A stretch of 35,634 nt of DNA. Source: Phycisphaerales bacterium (GTDB lineage: Bacteria; Planctomycetota; Phycisphaerae; Phycisphaerales; UBA1924). The notes below the pieces were generated by a model. The model worked only from the letters and a program-made list of their open reading frames with translations, did not search any database and was not told the origin of the DNA. Numbering within the stretch: the stretch's first letter is position 1; every line of letters begins with the position of its first letter. The stretch covers positions 1 through 35,634 of the forward strand of contig JABWBC010000022.1 in assembly GCA_013360695.1 (NCBI GenBank), written 5' to 3'. Shown here piece by piece: positions 15,801 through 24,245 of the stretch. A program made the position numbers and the translations under genes.

Positions 15801-16748
15801 ATGGGCGCTCACCAATCCGATCCTGACCGGCCTGATCGCATCGCAGGAGACTCCCGGTTGGCGAGGGCTTGGGCGGTCGCGGCGTCGGCGGCGCGTCGCT
15901 ATCCGCGACACCTGGCCCACAGCGTCGCCCATTCCATCCAGCAGGGACTCCGCGGAGCGGTGGGCTCACACCCCATCGGTGTCGCCACCGGGCCGCGCCC
16001 GGCATGTGAACGCCTGGCCGCCACATGGCTTGGGCACGCGGCGGTGCTTCTCAACCTCGACGGCCTGACCGTCCTGACCGACCCGGTCTTCTCGGAGCGG
16101 ATCGGGTTGAAACTCGGGCCCTGGACGCTCGGCCTGCGCCGGCGCGAGCCGCTGCCTGTGCATGAGATGCCGCCGATCGATCTGATCCTGATCTCGCACT
16201 CGCACTTTGACCACCTCGATCGCCCCACGCTGCGACGCCTGGTCGATCGCCAGACCCGCGTCATCACCGCCGCCAATACCAAGCGGCTCATCCCGACCGG
16301 CTTCGGCGAGGTCATCGAATTGCCCTGGGATCGCGCCACCAATATCAACGGCCTGCGAGTTGCCGCCATGAAACCCAAGCACTGGGGCGCGCGGACGGCA
16401 TGGGACCGCCACCGCGGGTACAACAGCTACGTCGTCGAGGGCCCGCGTGCCCAGGTGCTCTTCGCCGGCGATACCGCGTACACCGACGCTTTCAAGGGCG
16501 TGCGTTCGGAGCTTGCGATCTTCGGCATCGGCGCGTACGACCCTTGGATCGCCAACCACGCCAACCCCGAGCAGGTATGGGACATGTTTCGGCAGATGCC
16601 CGGCGAGTTCCTGCTCCCGATCCACCACTCGACCTTTGAGCTCAGCGATGAACCGGCCCATGAACCGATGTCGCGGCTGATAAGGGCCGCGGGCGACGAC
16701 GCGGCGCGCATCGTGGGTTCGTCGTTGGCGAGCCAGTGGAGGATGTAG
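15801..16748 (+). CDS. UlaG/NAPE-PLD-like MBL-fold metallo-hydrolase
   Basis: 315-residue metallo-beta-lactamase-fold hydrolase. A basic N-terminal region (1-70) is followed by the domain proper: TWLGHAAVLLNLDGLTVLTDPVFS (75-98), the metal motif HSHFDH (133-138), MKPKHWGAR, FAGDTAYTDAF and a C-terminal PIHHSTF; together these give the usual His/Asp ligand set for two metal ions. The pattern matches the UlaG / N-acyl-phosphatidylethanolamine phospholipase D branch rather than glyoxalase II or beta-lactamase. No signal peptide is evident. The ATG at 15801 is the first ATG in frame but has only a weak GTGGGA close by; the frame opens at a TTG at 15756. It converges on a cardiolipin synthase-type gene, which would fit a lipid substrate, but this is only suggestive. 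Confidence 0.85.
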   Translation: MGAHQSDPDRPDRIAGDSRLARAWAVAASAARRYPRHLAHSVAHSIQQGLRGAVGSHPIGVATGPRPACERLAATWLGHAAVLLNLDGLTVLTDPVFSERIGLKLGPWTLGLRRREPLPVHEMPPIDLILISHSHFDHLDRPTLRRLVDRQTRVITAANTKRLIPTGFGEVIELPWDRATNINGLRVAAMKPKHWGARTAWDRHRGYNSYVVEGPRAQVLFAGDTAYTDAFKGVRSELAIFGIGAYDPWIANHANPEQVWDMFRQMPGEFLLPIHHSTFELSDEPAHEPMSRLIRAAGDDAARIVGSSLASQWRM

Positions 16749-16806
16749 CGGGGCGGCTTGACCTCAGCACCGCGGCCCCGGCAAACCGCCGAGTGTTTTC
16801 CGGCAA

Positions 16807-18279
16807 TCAAAGCAGCGGCCCGAGCAATTGGGCGGTGTTGTCGAAGAATCGGCTGACGAGGGAGCGGTTCGCCCACTGATCGCGGGTGACCTCGACCGAC
16901 TGGTCGATGTACGACACCTGAAGGAAGCGCAACATGCTGGCCAGGTCGTCGTCGTAAATGAAGAGCGAGACCTCGTAGTTGAGAAAGAAGCTGCGCATGT
17001 CGAAGTTCGCGGACATCACGAGCCCGACGCGCCGATCAACGGTGACCGTCTTGCTGTGGAGCAGGCCCGCCGTGAAGTGGCGGATGCGCACGCCGGCGTC
17101 GAGCAGTTCTTGATAGTGCGAGCGGCCCGCGGCGCAAACGATTGGGTGATCGGATTTCTGGGGGAGCACGAGCGTCACCTCCACGCCCCGTCGCGCCGCG
17201 ACGATGATGGCGGTCTTGGTCGCCTCGTCCGGTACGAAGTAGGGCGTGGTCATGATGAGTTCGTCGCTGGCGGAGTGGATCGTGGCGATGAGCGCGTGAT
17301 TGATCGCCAGGGGGTCCATGCCCGGCCCGGTCGGGAGGACATGTACGATCGACGCCCCGTCGTGCGCCTCCTGGTCGAGCGAGAGCAATTCCGAGAGCTG
17401 CTTTTCAACCTCGGTGACATCATCCTCGCTGTCGAGCAGCCAGTCGGAGAGGAACGCCGTCTGCAGCGCCTGCACCGCCGGGCCGCGTAGGCGGACTGTG
17501 GCGTCGACGTAGTAGCCGAACTTGTCGGACTTACGCTGCTTGAAACCGGGCTCGACGAGGTTATGGCTTCCGGCGTAGGCGACGCGGCCGTCGATCACGG
17601 CGACCTTGCGATGGTTCCGCAGGTCGACGCGGGCAAGGAGCAGGCGGAGCGGGTTGACCGGGAGGGCCTCAATGACCTCGACGCCGGCGTGGGCCAATCG
17701 CTCCCAGGTTGCGCTCCCGACAAAGTCGAGGCTGCCGACCGCGTCGACGAGCACGCGGCACTTGACGCCGCGCCTTGCGGCGCGGGCAAGCGCCTCGGCG
17801 ACATCGCCGGCTCGCCCCGCCTCGCCCCAGATGTAGTAGAGCATGTGGCAGGTGCGTCGCGCTCCGTTGATATCGTCCACAAGCCGGTTCACGAGCTGGT
17901 CCCACTCGCTCAGGATTTCGACGCTGTTGCCCGAGAGCGGGGGCGTGCCGCTGGAGAGTGAGCACAGCGACGCGATGTGCTCGTAGGGCGTCATCGATTC
18001 GGGGAAGGTCTGCGTGCCGCGCGTCCAGAGCGGCGCGGCGTGGGCCATGATCTCGGCCGCCAGTTTCTGCGCCCGTGCGGCCCGGCGCGAGCCCAGGCGG
18101 TTCTCGCCGACGAGCGCATAGACCACCCAGCCGACGACCGGGAGGAGCAGCAGCACCAGCAGCCACGCGAGCGTGGTGGGAACGGGCGTTCGCCGCAGGA
18201 TGACGCGGAGCGCCAGCGCGATGCGGACGAGCCAATCGAGCCCGAAGAGAGTCCACGAGATCCAAGCGTAATCGCCCAA
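16807..18279 (-). CDS. cls: Cardiolipin synthase-type phospholipase D protein
   Basis: 490-residue membrane enzyme expected to join two phosphatidylglycerols into cardiolipin. Two N-terminal membrane helices (about 7-27 and 36-57, with the PLDc_N-type pattern ending WVVYALVGENRLG) anchor two phospholipase D domains. Both HKD motifs are complete: HRKVAVID (His223, Lys225, Asp230) followed by GSHN, and HSKTVTVD (His408, Lys410, Asp415) followed by SANFD. Length is normal for bacterial Cls. The start codon is a TTG at 18279, supported by GGAGG six bases upstream. A lipoprotein gene lies 40 bases upstream on the same strand, so the two form a likely operon. Confidence 0.92.
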   Translation of the reverse strand: MGDYAWISWTLFGLDWLVRIALALRVILRRTPVPTTLAWLLVLLLLPVVGWVVYALVGENRLGSRRAARAQKLAAEIMAHAAPLWTRGTQTFPESMTPYEHIASLCSLSSGTPPLSGNSVEILSEWDQLVNRLVDDINGARRTCHMLYYIWGEAGRAGDVAEALARAARRGVKCRVLVDAVGSLDFVGSATWERLAHAGVEVIEALPVNPLRLLLARVDLRNHRKVAVIDGRVAYAGSHNLVEPGFKQRKSDKFGYYVDATVRLRGPAVQALQTAFLSDWLLDSEDDVTEVEKQLSELLSLDQEAHDGASIVHVLPTGPGMDPLAINHALIATIHSASDELIMTTPYFVPDEATKTAIIVAARRGVEVTLVLPQKSDHPIVCAAGRSHYQELLDAGVRIRHFTAGLLHSKTVTVDRRVGLVMSANFDMRSFFLNYEVSLFIYDDDLASMLRFLQVSYIDQSVEVTRDQWANRSLVSRFFDNTAQLLGPLL

Positions 18280-18319
18280 GCGAGCCTCCGGGGCGTCCGC
18301 GATCTCGCCGGCGCCGCGA

Positions 18320-19078
18320 TCAGTTGAGCTTCAGGATCGAGTTTCCGGCGTGCGAAAGCAGTTGGACGTGGTACGTGCCGTTCTTCAGCACGCCAGAAAC
18401 CTGGCCCGGATCGCGGTAGAGCCAGCCGAGGCGGGTCTTTCCGGCGAGCACCCGCACCTGTCCCTTGTCGGCCTTGCCCTCAAAGGCAAGGTCGGAATCA
18501 CCGCCGCACATGAGCTCGACGTCACCCACGCTTGACTCAAGGCGGATCGGGCCCGAGACCGCTCCCGCGGTCGTCACGTCGACCCGACCGGCCAGATTCG
18601 ACCAGCGGCCTTGAACCGCGTCATTTTTGATGTCCACCGCGCCGGTGACGCCTTTGACGATGACATTTCCGCCGCCATTGACCACGCGGACACCCGCGCA
18701 CGAAGGCACGCGAATCCGAATGTCGACCGCCCGGGGGAAGTCGGGGTTGCGGACGGAGATCACGCTGAGGACCGTGCCCCCCTCCATGACCTTGCGCGAA
18801 GCGCCGACCCACGGCCCGACCTTTCCGGTCTTGTCCGGCTCATTTGGGGCAGAGGCCTGATCGAAAGCAAAGGCCTCGACGATCGGCTCCGAGAGCTTTG
18901 GATCGACCTCGATCTTGACGTCGCCGGCGTGGTTGTCGACGTCGACGGCGAGCGGGCCGGAGCTGGCGATGGATGTCCCGCCGATCTCGACCCGGCTGGC
19001 CCGAGGTTGCGAGGAGCAGCCCGAGAGGGCGAAGGTGAGGGTGGCAAGGATGGAGAATCCAAAGGCGGAACGGATCAT
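18320..19078 (-). CDS. Lipoprotein with DUF4097-like beta-repeat body
   Basis: 252-residue predicted lipoprotein of unknown function. The signal peptide ends in the lipobox ALSGC with Cys21 as the lipidated residue. The body is rich in short beta-strands with repeated Gly-Asp/Asn turns (VDVDNHAGDVKIEV, VVNGGGNVIVKGVTGAVDIKN, GRVDVTTAGAVSGPIRLESSVGDVELMCGG), the pattern of the DUF4097 putative adhesin fold, a right-handed beta solenoid. The ATG at 19078 has GGGGAG eight bases upstream. The gene is transcribed toward and just ahead of the cardiolipin synthase-type gene. It lies at the envelope; assignment to DUF4097 is by strand pattern only. Confidence 0.75.
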   Translation of the reverse strand: MIRSAFGFSILATLTFALSGCSSQPRASRVEIGGTSIASSGPLAVDVDNHAGDVKIEVDPKLSEPIVEAFAFDQASAPNEPDKTGKVGPWVGASRKVMEGGTVLSVISVRNPDFPRAVDIRIRVPSCAGVRVVNGGGNVIVKGVTGAVDIKNDAVQGRWSNLAGRVDVTTAGAVSGPIRLESSVGDVELMCGGDSDLAFEGKADKGQVRVLAGKTRLGWLYRDPGQVSGVLKNGTYHVQLLSHAGNSILKLN

Positions 19079-19180
19079 CAGAATACTCCCCAGGGCGGTC
19101 AGAGCGGCCGCCGGTCGAGCAATGTATCGGCCCGATCGGGTTCCGTCCTCCGCAGAGTTGGCAAAGGCCCAAACGGGGCC

Positions 19181-19211
19181 TTGACGGGGGAGGGTCGGCT
19201 TTGCCTATCAT
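19181..19211 (+). promoter_or_regulatory. Candidate sigma-70 promoter upstream of rny
   Basis: TTGACG (19181-19186) matches five of six bases of the -35 consensus, and TATCAT (19206-19211) four of six of the -10. The spacer is 19 bases, longer than ideal. If used, the rny transcript would have a leader of about 340 bases containing the hairpin at 19395. Confidence 0.35.
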
Positions 19212-19394
19212 AAAGATCGGCTTGCGCGCCGGACGGTCGGCGTGTGGGTCGCGGCGGGCACGCGGTCGGACTCTTCCGTCAAGCCCGCTGGACGTGCTGA
19301 CTCTCCAAACTCGCCGGCGGCCTGCCGTCGGTCGGATGGTGAATTGATCGTGTCGACGCGGATTTTGTTCATCCTGAGGAACACACAGCGCATC

Positions 19395-19417
19395 GGCGTC
19401 GCGCATCGCGCGACGCC
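19395..19417 (+). promoter_or_regulatory. Strong hairpin in the rny upstream region
   Basis: GGCGTCGCGC (19395-19404) and GCGCGACGCC (19408-19417) form a perfect ten-base-pair stem with a three-base ATC loop. No T-run follows, so it is not a classical terminator. It lies about 140 bases before the rny ATG and could act in leader stability or autoregulation. Confidence 0.5.
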
Positions 19418-19555
19418 CGGCGCGCGACGATGTTGAGGTGTTCGAGGCGCGGCACGGTGAATCGGCAAGTCCAGCGGGCGGGTGATGGGGTTCGGGCGCG
19501 TGCCATGAACGCCGCGCGGTCTCATTGACGAGGCCGACGCGGGGGAGGCATGGGC

Positions 19556-21145
19556 ATGGACAACGCGCAGCTGATTCTCGCGGCGGTGGAGCCGCTCGAG
19601 ATCGCGCTCATCGTGATTGGTGTTTTGGTGGGGGCGGTGGTGGGGGCGATCGGGTATCGCGCGATCGCGGCCCGCAAGCTCGCGGAAGCCGAGGCCAGGG
19701 CAAAGGAGATCGTGGCGCGGGCGGAGCGTGACGCCGCCGCCGCCGCGGAGAAGACCAGGATCGACGCCGAAAAATCGCTCTTGGAGCGCAAGGCCAAGCT
19801 GGATTCAGAGCTCGAAGCAGCGCGCAACGAGGTGCGGGAAGCCGAGCGTCGCATCGCCAAGCGGGAAGACCTTTTCGACCGCAAGGAAGAGTCGATCGCC
19901 CAACGCGAGGCGAACATGAATCGCCAGGCGGACGCCATCCGGGCCCGCGAGGAAAAAGCCGCGGGGCGCGAGGTTGAGCTCGAGCGGGTCATCGGTGAGC
20001 AGACGCAGAAGCTGCATCAGATCACGAACCTGGGGAAGGACCAGGCGCGGGAGATGCTGTTGGAGCGGGTTGCCAACGAGTGCCGCCAGGAGGCCGCCAA
20101 GGTTGCGCGAAAGATCGTCGAGGACGCCGAGCACGACGCCAAGGAGAAGGCCCGCGAGATCACGATCATGGCCGTGCAGCGCTACGCGGGCGAGCACGCG
20201 TCGGACGGCACGGTCCGCACGGTCGAGATTCCGTCCGACGACATGAAGGGGCGCATCATCGGTCGCGAAGGGCGAAACATCCGGGCGATCGAAAAGGCGA
20301 CGGGAGTCGACATCATCGTCGACGACACGCCGGGCGTGATCGTGGTCTCGTGCTTCGACAAGGTGCGCCAAGCGGTCGCGGTGGAGTCGATGCGCCGCCT
20401 GATCCAGGACGGGCGCATGCACCCCTCGCGCATCGAAGAGGTAGTCGAGAAGGTCCGTGCCGAGGTCAACGAGTCGATCCTCCGCTACGGCAAGGAGGCG
20501 GCGCTCGAGGTCAACCTGCGCGGCCTGCATCCCAAGATCATCGAGGCGATGGGCAAACTCCACTATCGAACCAGTTACGGGCAGAACGTGCTCCGTCACT
20601 CCATCGAGGTCGGCTATCTCTGCCAGATCATCGCCGACCAGCTCGGGCTCGACGGCACGCTGGCGCGGCGCTGCGGCTTCCTCCACGACATCGGCAAGGC
20701 GATGGACCACGAGATGGAGGGCGGCCATCCCAAGATCGGCATGGACTTTGCCAAGCAGTTCGGCGAGAAAGAGGCCGTGCTCAACGCCATCGGAGGGCAC
20801 CACGGCGATATCCCGTCGACGACGTTCTACACGCCGATCGTCATGGCGGCGGACGCGGTTTCGTCCGCACGCCCCGGCGCCCGCCGCGAGAGCATGGAGA
20901 AGTATGTCCAGCGGCTGACCGAACTGCAGGACATCGCGCTGGGGTACCCGGGCGTCGAAGAGGCCTACGCGATCCAGGCCGGACGCGAGGTGCGCGTCAT
21001 GGTCGACGCGTCCAAGGTCGGCGACGACGAGGCTTTTCTTATCGCCCACAACATCGCCAAGCGAGTCAGCGAGGAAATGACCTTCCCGGGCGAGATCCGC
21101 GTGACGGTCCTTCGGGAGACGCGAGCGATCGAGTACGCGAGGTAA
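19556..21145 (+). CDS. rny: Ribonuclease Y
   Basis: 529-residue membrane-anchored endoribonuclease that starts mRNA decay. One N-terminal membrane helix (about 14-34) is followed by a long charged coiled coil (40-200), a KH RNA-binding domain with GRIIGREGRNIRAIE (232-246), and an HD hydrolase domain with RHSIE (347-351), FLHDIGKAMDHE (375-386) and GGHHGDIP. The His377-Asp378 pair is the metal site. Length and order match RNase Y of Firmicutes. The ATG at 19556 is favoured over that at 19550 because GGGGGAGG then sits at proper spacing. A lipoprotein gene follows after 25 bases on the same strand. With the DEAD-box helicase at the left edge, it suggests RNase Y-based mRNA decay. Confidence 0.96.
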   Translation: MDNAQLILAAVEPLEIALIVIGVLVGAVVGAIGYRAIAARKLAEAEARAKEIVARAERDAAAAAEKTRIDAEKSLLERKAKLDSELEAARNEVREAERRIAKREDLFDRKEESIAQREANMNRQADAIRAREEKAAGREVELERVIGEQTQKLHQITNLGKDQAREMLLERVANECRQEAAKVARKIVEDAEHDAKEKAREITIMAVQRYAGEHASDGTVRTVEIPSDDMKGRIIGREGRNIRAIEKATGVDIIVDDTPGVIVVSCFDKVRQAVAVESMRRLIQDGRMHPSRIEEVVEKVRAEVNESILRYGKEAALEVNLRGLHPKIIEAMGKLHYRTSYGQNVLRHSIEVGYLCQIIADQLGLDGTLARRCGFLHDIGKAMDHEMEGGHPKIGMDFAKQFGEKEAVLNAIGGHHGDIPSTTFYTPIVMAADAVSSARPGARRESMEKYVQRLTELQDIALGYPGVEEAYAIQAGREVRVMVDASKVGDDEAFLIAHNIAKRVSEEMTFPGEIRVTVLRETRAIEYAR

Positions 21146-21170
21146 CGCACCCAGTCCATGGAGGCGAGCT

Positions 21171-21932
21171 ATGCACCGTGCATGCCGAGTCCCGGCGCTA
21201 GTAATCGTCCTCGCAGGCGGTGCGATGTCGGGCTGTTCGGAGCGTAGTGAGCCCATGCACGAATCGAGATCGGAATCGGATCGCCAGCCAACGGAGTGGG
21301 CTGCAGCGCGATTGGAGGTCTACTCGCGAACAGTCGTCGGCAATTTGAAGAAGTGGAGAGATTGCTCGCTTCGAACACACTCCCTCGGCAAACTGAAATT
21401 GCCAACCGGCAAGGTCGTGGCGTGCGACCCGTTTGTTGATCCTGACAAAGCTGTTGAATTCGACGCCGTGGTTCCGATCGGCACATATCCGATCACACTC
21501 GTGATTGCTCGAAAGCCCTCGGGCGACGAGCGGATTGCCTTTGCAGCAATCACGTTCAGAGATGCGACGGTCTCGAAGTGGAAATGGGCCGCGCCCGCTG
21601 GATGGGTACCCAGGAGCGACCAGAAAGGCGTGCCGTACGAGTATGGGGTGGACGCAGGTACCGGCGCGTTCTTTGATGTCTCCGGGTGCCGGCTTTTCAA
21701 GAGCTACAGCTTTAACCACCCGCTCTGTCAACGGTTGTTGAAGGCGAAGGACGCGAATTACAAACCGACGCGCGACTGGGCGCTGGTCATGCTTGACGAG
21801 GCGAGCGGGCTGAATGCCGCGGAATTCTCCTCCGGCGATGGCGACGGCGCCTATTCCTCCTACTGGGGATTCGACGAGCAAGGGAATGTGGCATGTCTGG
21901 TCACTGATTTTCTGATGATCGAAGTGGAGTAG
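21171..21932 (+). CDS. DUF4241-domain lipoprotein
   Basis: 253-residue predicted lipoprotein with the lipobox GAMSGC (Cys22). The rest is a DUF4241 domain: KLKLPTGKVVACDPFV (about 75-90), VPIGTYPITLVIA, DERIAFAAITF, YEYGVDAGTGAFFD and, near the end, AEFSSGDGDGAYSSYWGFDEQG with VTDF. The biochemical function of DUF4241 is not established. The ATG at 21171 has GGAGG seven bases upstream and the gene starts 25 bases after rny, so it may be read from the same transcript. Its codon third positions are visibly less GC-biased than those of its neighbours, which suggests more recent acquisition. Most DUF4241 proteins I know of are soluble; the lipoprotein signal here is the unusual part. Confidence 0.8.
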   Translation: MHRACRVPALVIVLAGGAMSGCSERSEPMHESRSESDRQPTEWAAARLEVYSRTVVGNLKKWRDCSLRTHSLGKLKLPTGKVVACDPFVDPDKAVEFDAVVPIGTYPITLVIARKPSGDERIAFAAITFRDATVSKWKWAAPAGWVPRSDQKGVPYEYGVDAGTGAFFDVSGCRLFKSYSFNHPLCQRLLKAKDANYKPTRDWALVMLDEASGLNAAEFSSGDGDGAYSSYWGFDEQGNVACLVTDFLMIEVE

Positions 21933-21963
21933 ACCCAACCCGATTGTCACCCGTGCTGGAGCA

Positions 21964-22980
21964 TTACCGCCCCTGTCCTCGCCGTGCATTCCACGACCAA
22001 TCGAGCGTGCGGTCGAAAACCGTGACCTGCGCCGATTGCAGGAACTTGCGGGCCAGTCTCTCCATCGCGACCCGCTCTTCACGCAGACGGACGCGTGTTC
22101 GGGCCAGTTCTTCCGCGTCCGCGGGCGGCGTGACGGCCGCAACCGATCCCTCGCACAAGAGCAAGGCGTACCCGTTCTCAAGGCGGATAATCGGCGAGAG
22201 CTCGCCCGGCGCGAGCTTGGTCATCGCTTGCCGCACACTGAGTGCGTAGTTGGGATCGGCCGCGCTCAGAGGTTCGATCTCCCCGCCGCGCGAGGCCGAG
22301 GGATCGAACGAGATCAACGCGGCCTCTTCCGCGAATCGGCGTGAGCGTTCGTTCGCCGCGGCCGCATCCAGGCGAGCGCGGGCCGCGATCGCGTCGGATT
22401 CGTTGGGCGTGACGATGATGCGCACGCGGGTGCGTGCCCCATACTTCAGCTCGATCTCGCTCCGCACGTCCGTGTCGCCGATCTGCACCTCGTCGCGAAC
22501 GAGCCTGCGAAGGCCCGCGTTCCTCTCGATCAGCGCCTTGAACCGCGACGGCCCGAGCCCTCGCGCCTGCTGCACGCGGCGCAGCGCCGCCGCGAGCTCC
22601 GCCTCGCTCAGCTTGTGGTCGGTCGCGACCGCCATGTACCTTCGCTCCGCGTCGATGTCGCCCGCTTCGAGCTTCAAGCCGCGCGAGGCGAGTTCCTTCT
22701 CGACCTGTCGAGAAACCACCAGCTCTTCCAGCACCGTGCCGCCCGCGAGTTCCGACATCCACGCGGAGAGATCGTCGGCAAAGACGGGCTCACCCGCGGC
22801 GGTCGCGATGGGGCGTTCATCACTGATCGCCTGAGCCGACTTGCTCGCCTGGACAGAAGCGGAGGGCTCATTCTCCGGGTCGTTGAAGCGGAAATCGCCG
22901 CCTCCCCCACAGGCCGACAGCAGTGGGACCCCCGCCATGACCAGGCACCGGGGGAAAAGTCGCGCCGAACCAAACTTCAT
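21964..22980 (-). CDS. Parvulin/SurA-type peptidyl-prolyl isomerase lipoprotein
   Basis: 338-residue predicted periplasmic folding factor attached by lipid. The lipobox is LLSAC with Cys24, followed by a Gly/Asp/Glu-rich spacer. A SurA-like helical chaperone segment (about 65-190) leads into a PpiC-type rotamase domain: ARTRVRIIVTPNESDAIAARARLDAA, then RFAEEAALISFDPSASRGGEI, then MTKLAPGELSPIIRLENGYALLL (roughly 200-300). The parvulin core His is not obvious (VRIIV in place of ARHIL), so isomerase activity is doubtful and a chaperone role may dominate. The start at 22980 is fixed by GGAGG five bases upstream and by the signal peptide; the open frame extends a further 78 codons without either. 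It diverges from the zinc-ribbon gene at 23096. Confidence 0.83.
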   Translation of the reverse strand: MKFGSARLFPRCLVMAGVPLLSACGGGGDFRFNDPENEPSASVQASKSAQAISDERPIATAAGEPVFADDLSAWMSELAGGTVLEELVVSRQVEKELASRGLKLEAGDIDAERRYMAVATDHKLSEAELAAALRRVQQARGLGPSRFKALIERNAGLRRLVRDEVQIGDTDVRSEIELKYGARTRVRIIVTPNESDAIAARARLDAAAANERSRRFAEEAALISFDPSASRGGEIEPLSAADPNYALSVRQAMTKLAPGELSPIIRLENGYALLLCEGSVAAVTPPADAEELARTRVRLREERVAMERLARKFLQSAQVTVFDRTLDWSWNARRGQGR

Positions 22981-23095
22981 GCAAACCTCCGGGGTCGGGA
23001 TCAACCGATGCAGAATCTGAGCGTATCGGTAGTCTCTGGAGTCCGCCGGGGGTGCCCCGGCGAGCGAACGGTGCTCGTGGTTTAGGGGTGCGGTC

Positions 23096-24106
23096 ATGAG
23101 CGATGACCAACGCGACGCGATCGAATCGACCTCATCGACTGCCGTTTCGGATTCCGGCTCTCCGGTGAAGCCCGACCCTGCGGCCGTGTTGTGCCCGTAT
23201 TGCGGCTCGATCACGCCGACCGGCTCGCGATGCTCGCATTGCCGGGGTCTGCTTGATCCGCTCTCACGTCAGGCGACGACAAACACGATGGGACCGTGGT
23301 TCATCCGCGACGAAGCCCAGCCTTTCAGGCCGGGCTGCTCCTATCACACGCTGGTCTCGCTGATACAGCGCGGCAAAGTCACGCGGACGACGATTATCCG
23401 CGGGCCTTCCACGCGTCAGTTCTGGATGTTCGCGGGCAAGGTGCCGGGCGTGGCGCATCTCCTTGGCGTGTGCCACAGCTGCCAGGAAGAGTCGCACGCG
23501 GATGACTTTGCGTGCAACAACTGTGGCGCGGTCTTCACGGCCGAGGAAGACCGCCAGCGTCTGGGGCTCGGGCCGGTGATGGAAGTGCCGGGACAGCCAT
23601 TGCCCGACTCCAGGCCGCCGGGCAAGGAAGTCGTTGCTCGTGCGGCGAGTGTGGCCGGGTCGGTGGCGGGGCCTGTACCCCGTCCTGCACGCAGCTCCGC
23701 CCCTATGAGCGCGATCATGGACGACGCCGTTCCTTGGGAATCGCCGCCCAGAAAGTCCTCGGGCATGTTGGTGGGGGGGGTCATCCTCTCGATCGCAGCC
23801 TTGGCGGCGGCGGGATTCGCGGTCAAGACGTGGGTCGAAGCAAATCAGGGCTCGGCGGTCCAGAGTGTCCCGTTGGCGACCCCGGAGACGGGGACGACGG
23901 CTCCGGAAAGCGAGGCCGTGGTTCCGAGCCAGAGCCAAGTGCAGCCGGAACCGACGGTTGCGCCGGGAGAATCGCCTGTGAAGCCGGGGGAGCAATCGAT
24001 GCCCGCTCAGGAGCCTCCGGCGTCGGTTCAGCCGGGAACTGGCCCCGCGGCGGCGGCCCCGGTGGGGTGGTCGGAAGCCTGGAGGACGGCGCGCGGGCTG
24101 CCATAA
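23096..24106 (+). CDS. Zinc-ribbon membrane protein with GYF_2-like domain
   Basis: 336-residue protein of unknown role. Two four-Cys zinc ribbons are clear: CPYC...CSHC (33, 36, 46, 49) and CHSC...CNNC (126, 129, 140, 143). Between them, MGPWFIRDEAQPFRPGCSYH and the following 45 residues (65-120) resemble the GYF_2/DUF4339 fold, often a peptide-binding module in bacterial membrane proteins. A Pro-rich linker leads to one membrane helix (about 223-245), then a 90-residue Pro/Glu/Thr/Ala-rich tail that should lie outside the cytoplasm. The ATG at 23096 has AGGGG upstream. The order ribbon, GYF, ribbon, helix, disordered tail is not one I can name. It precedes the pseudopilin-like gene by 139 bases on the same strand but that gene appears to have its own promoter. 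Confidence 0.75.
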   Translation: MSDDQRDAIESTSSTAVSDSGSPVKPDPAAVLCPYCGSITPTGSRCSHCRGLLDPLSRQATTNTMGPWFIRDEAQPFRPGCSYHTLVSLIQRGKVTRTTIIRGPSTRQFWMFAGKVPGVAHLLGVCHSCQEESHADDFACNNCGAVFTAEEDRQRLGLGPVMEVPGQPLPDSRPPGKEVVARAASVAGSVAGPVPRPARSSAPMSAIMDDAVPWESPPRKSSGMLVGGVILSIAALAAAGFAVKTWVEANQGSAVQSVPLATPETGTTAPESEAVVPSQSQVQPEPTVAPGESPVKPGEQSMPAQEPPASVQPGTGPAAAAPVGWSEAWRTARGLP

Positions 24107-24144
24107 AAGCGTTCGGATTCTGGAAATGATCTGAAAAGATGGTC

Positions 24145-24172
24145 TCGACACAGCCCAATTTGGCGATACACT
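24145..24172 (+). promoter_or_regulatory. Candidate promoter of the pseudopilin-like gene
   Basis: TCGACA (24145-24150, five of six -35 bases) and TACACT (24167-24172, four of six -10 bases) are separated by 16 bases. A transcript would start near 24180 with a leader of about 65 bases ending in GGAGG before the ATG at 24246. Confidence 0.4.
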
Positions 24173-24245
24173 GATCTCGTTGGGGGCCGTTCACTCGAAC
24201 ATGGCCGAGGCCGCATTCTGCGGTCGAACATCTGGAGGTACGAAC

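Larger units (their letters stand above)
19079..19555. other. 477-bp divergent upstream region of ribonuclease Y
   Basis: Lies between the minus-strand lipoprotein gene and rny. It holds a candidate plus-strand promoter at 19181-19211 and a strong hairpin at 19395-19417, listed separately. Between them, GACGG/CCGTC can pair around GCGTG/CACGC (about 19221-19280), so a transcript would be structured. A 64-codon frame at 19242-19436 has no ribosome binding site and no recognisable product. No tmRNA, SRP RNA or RNase P signature was seen. Confidence 0.5.

Noticed and set aside
19242..19436. 64-codon frame upstream of rny
   Set aside because: No ribosome binding site, no family resemblance, and it runs through the hairpin at 19395-19417.
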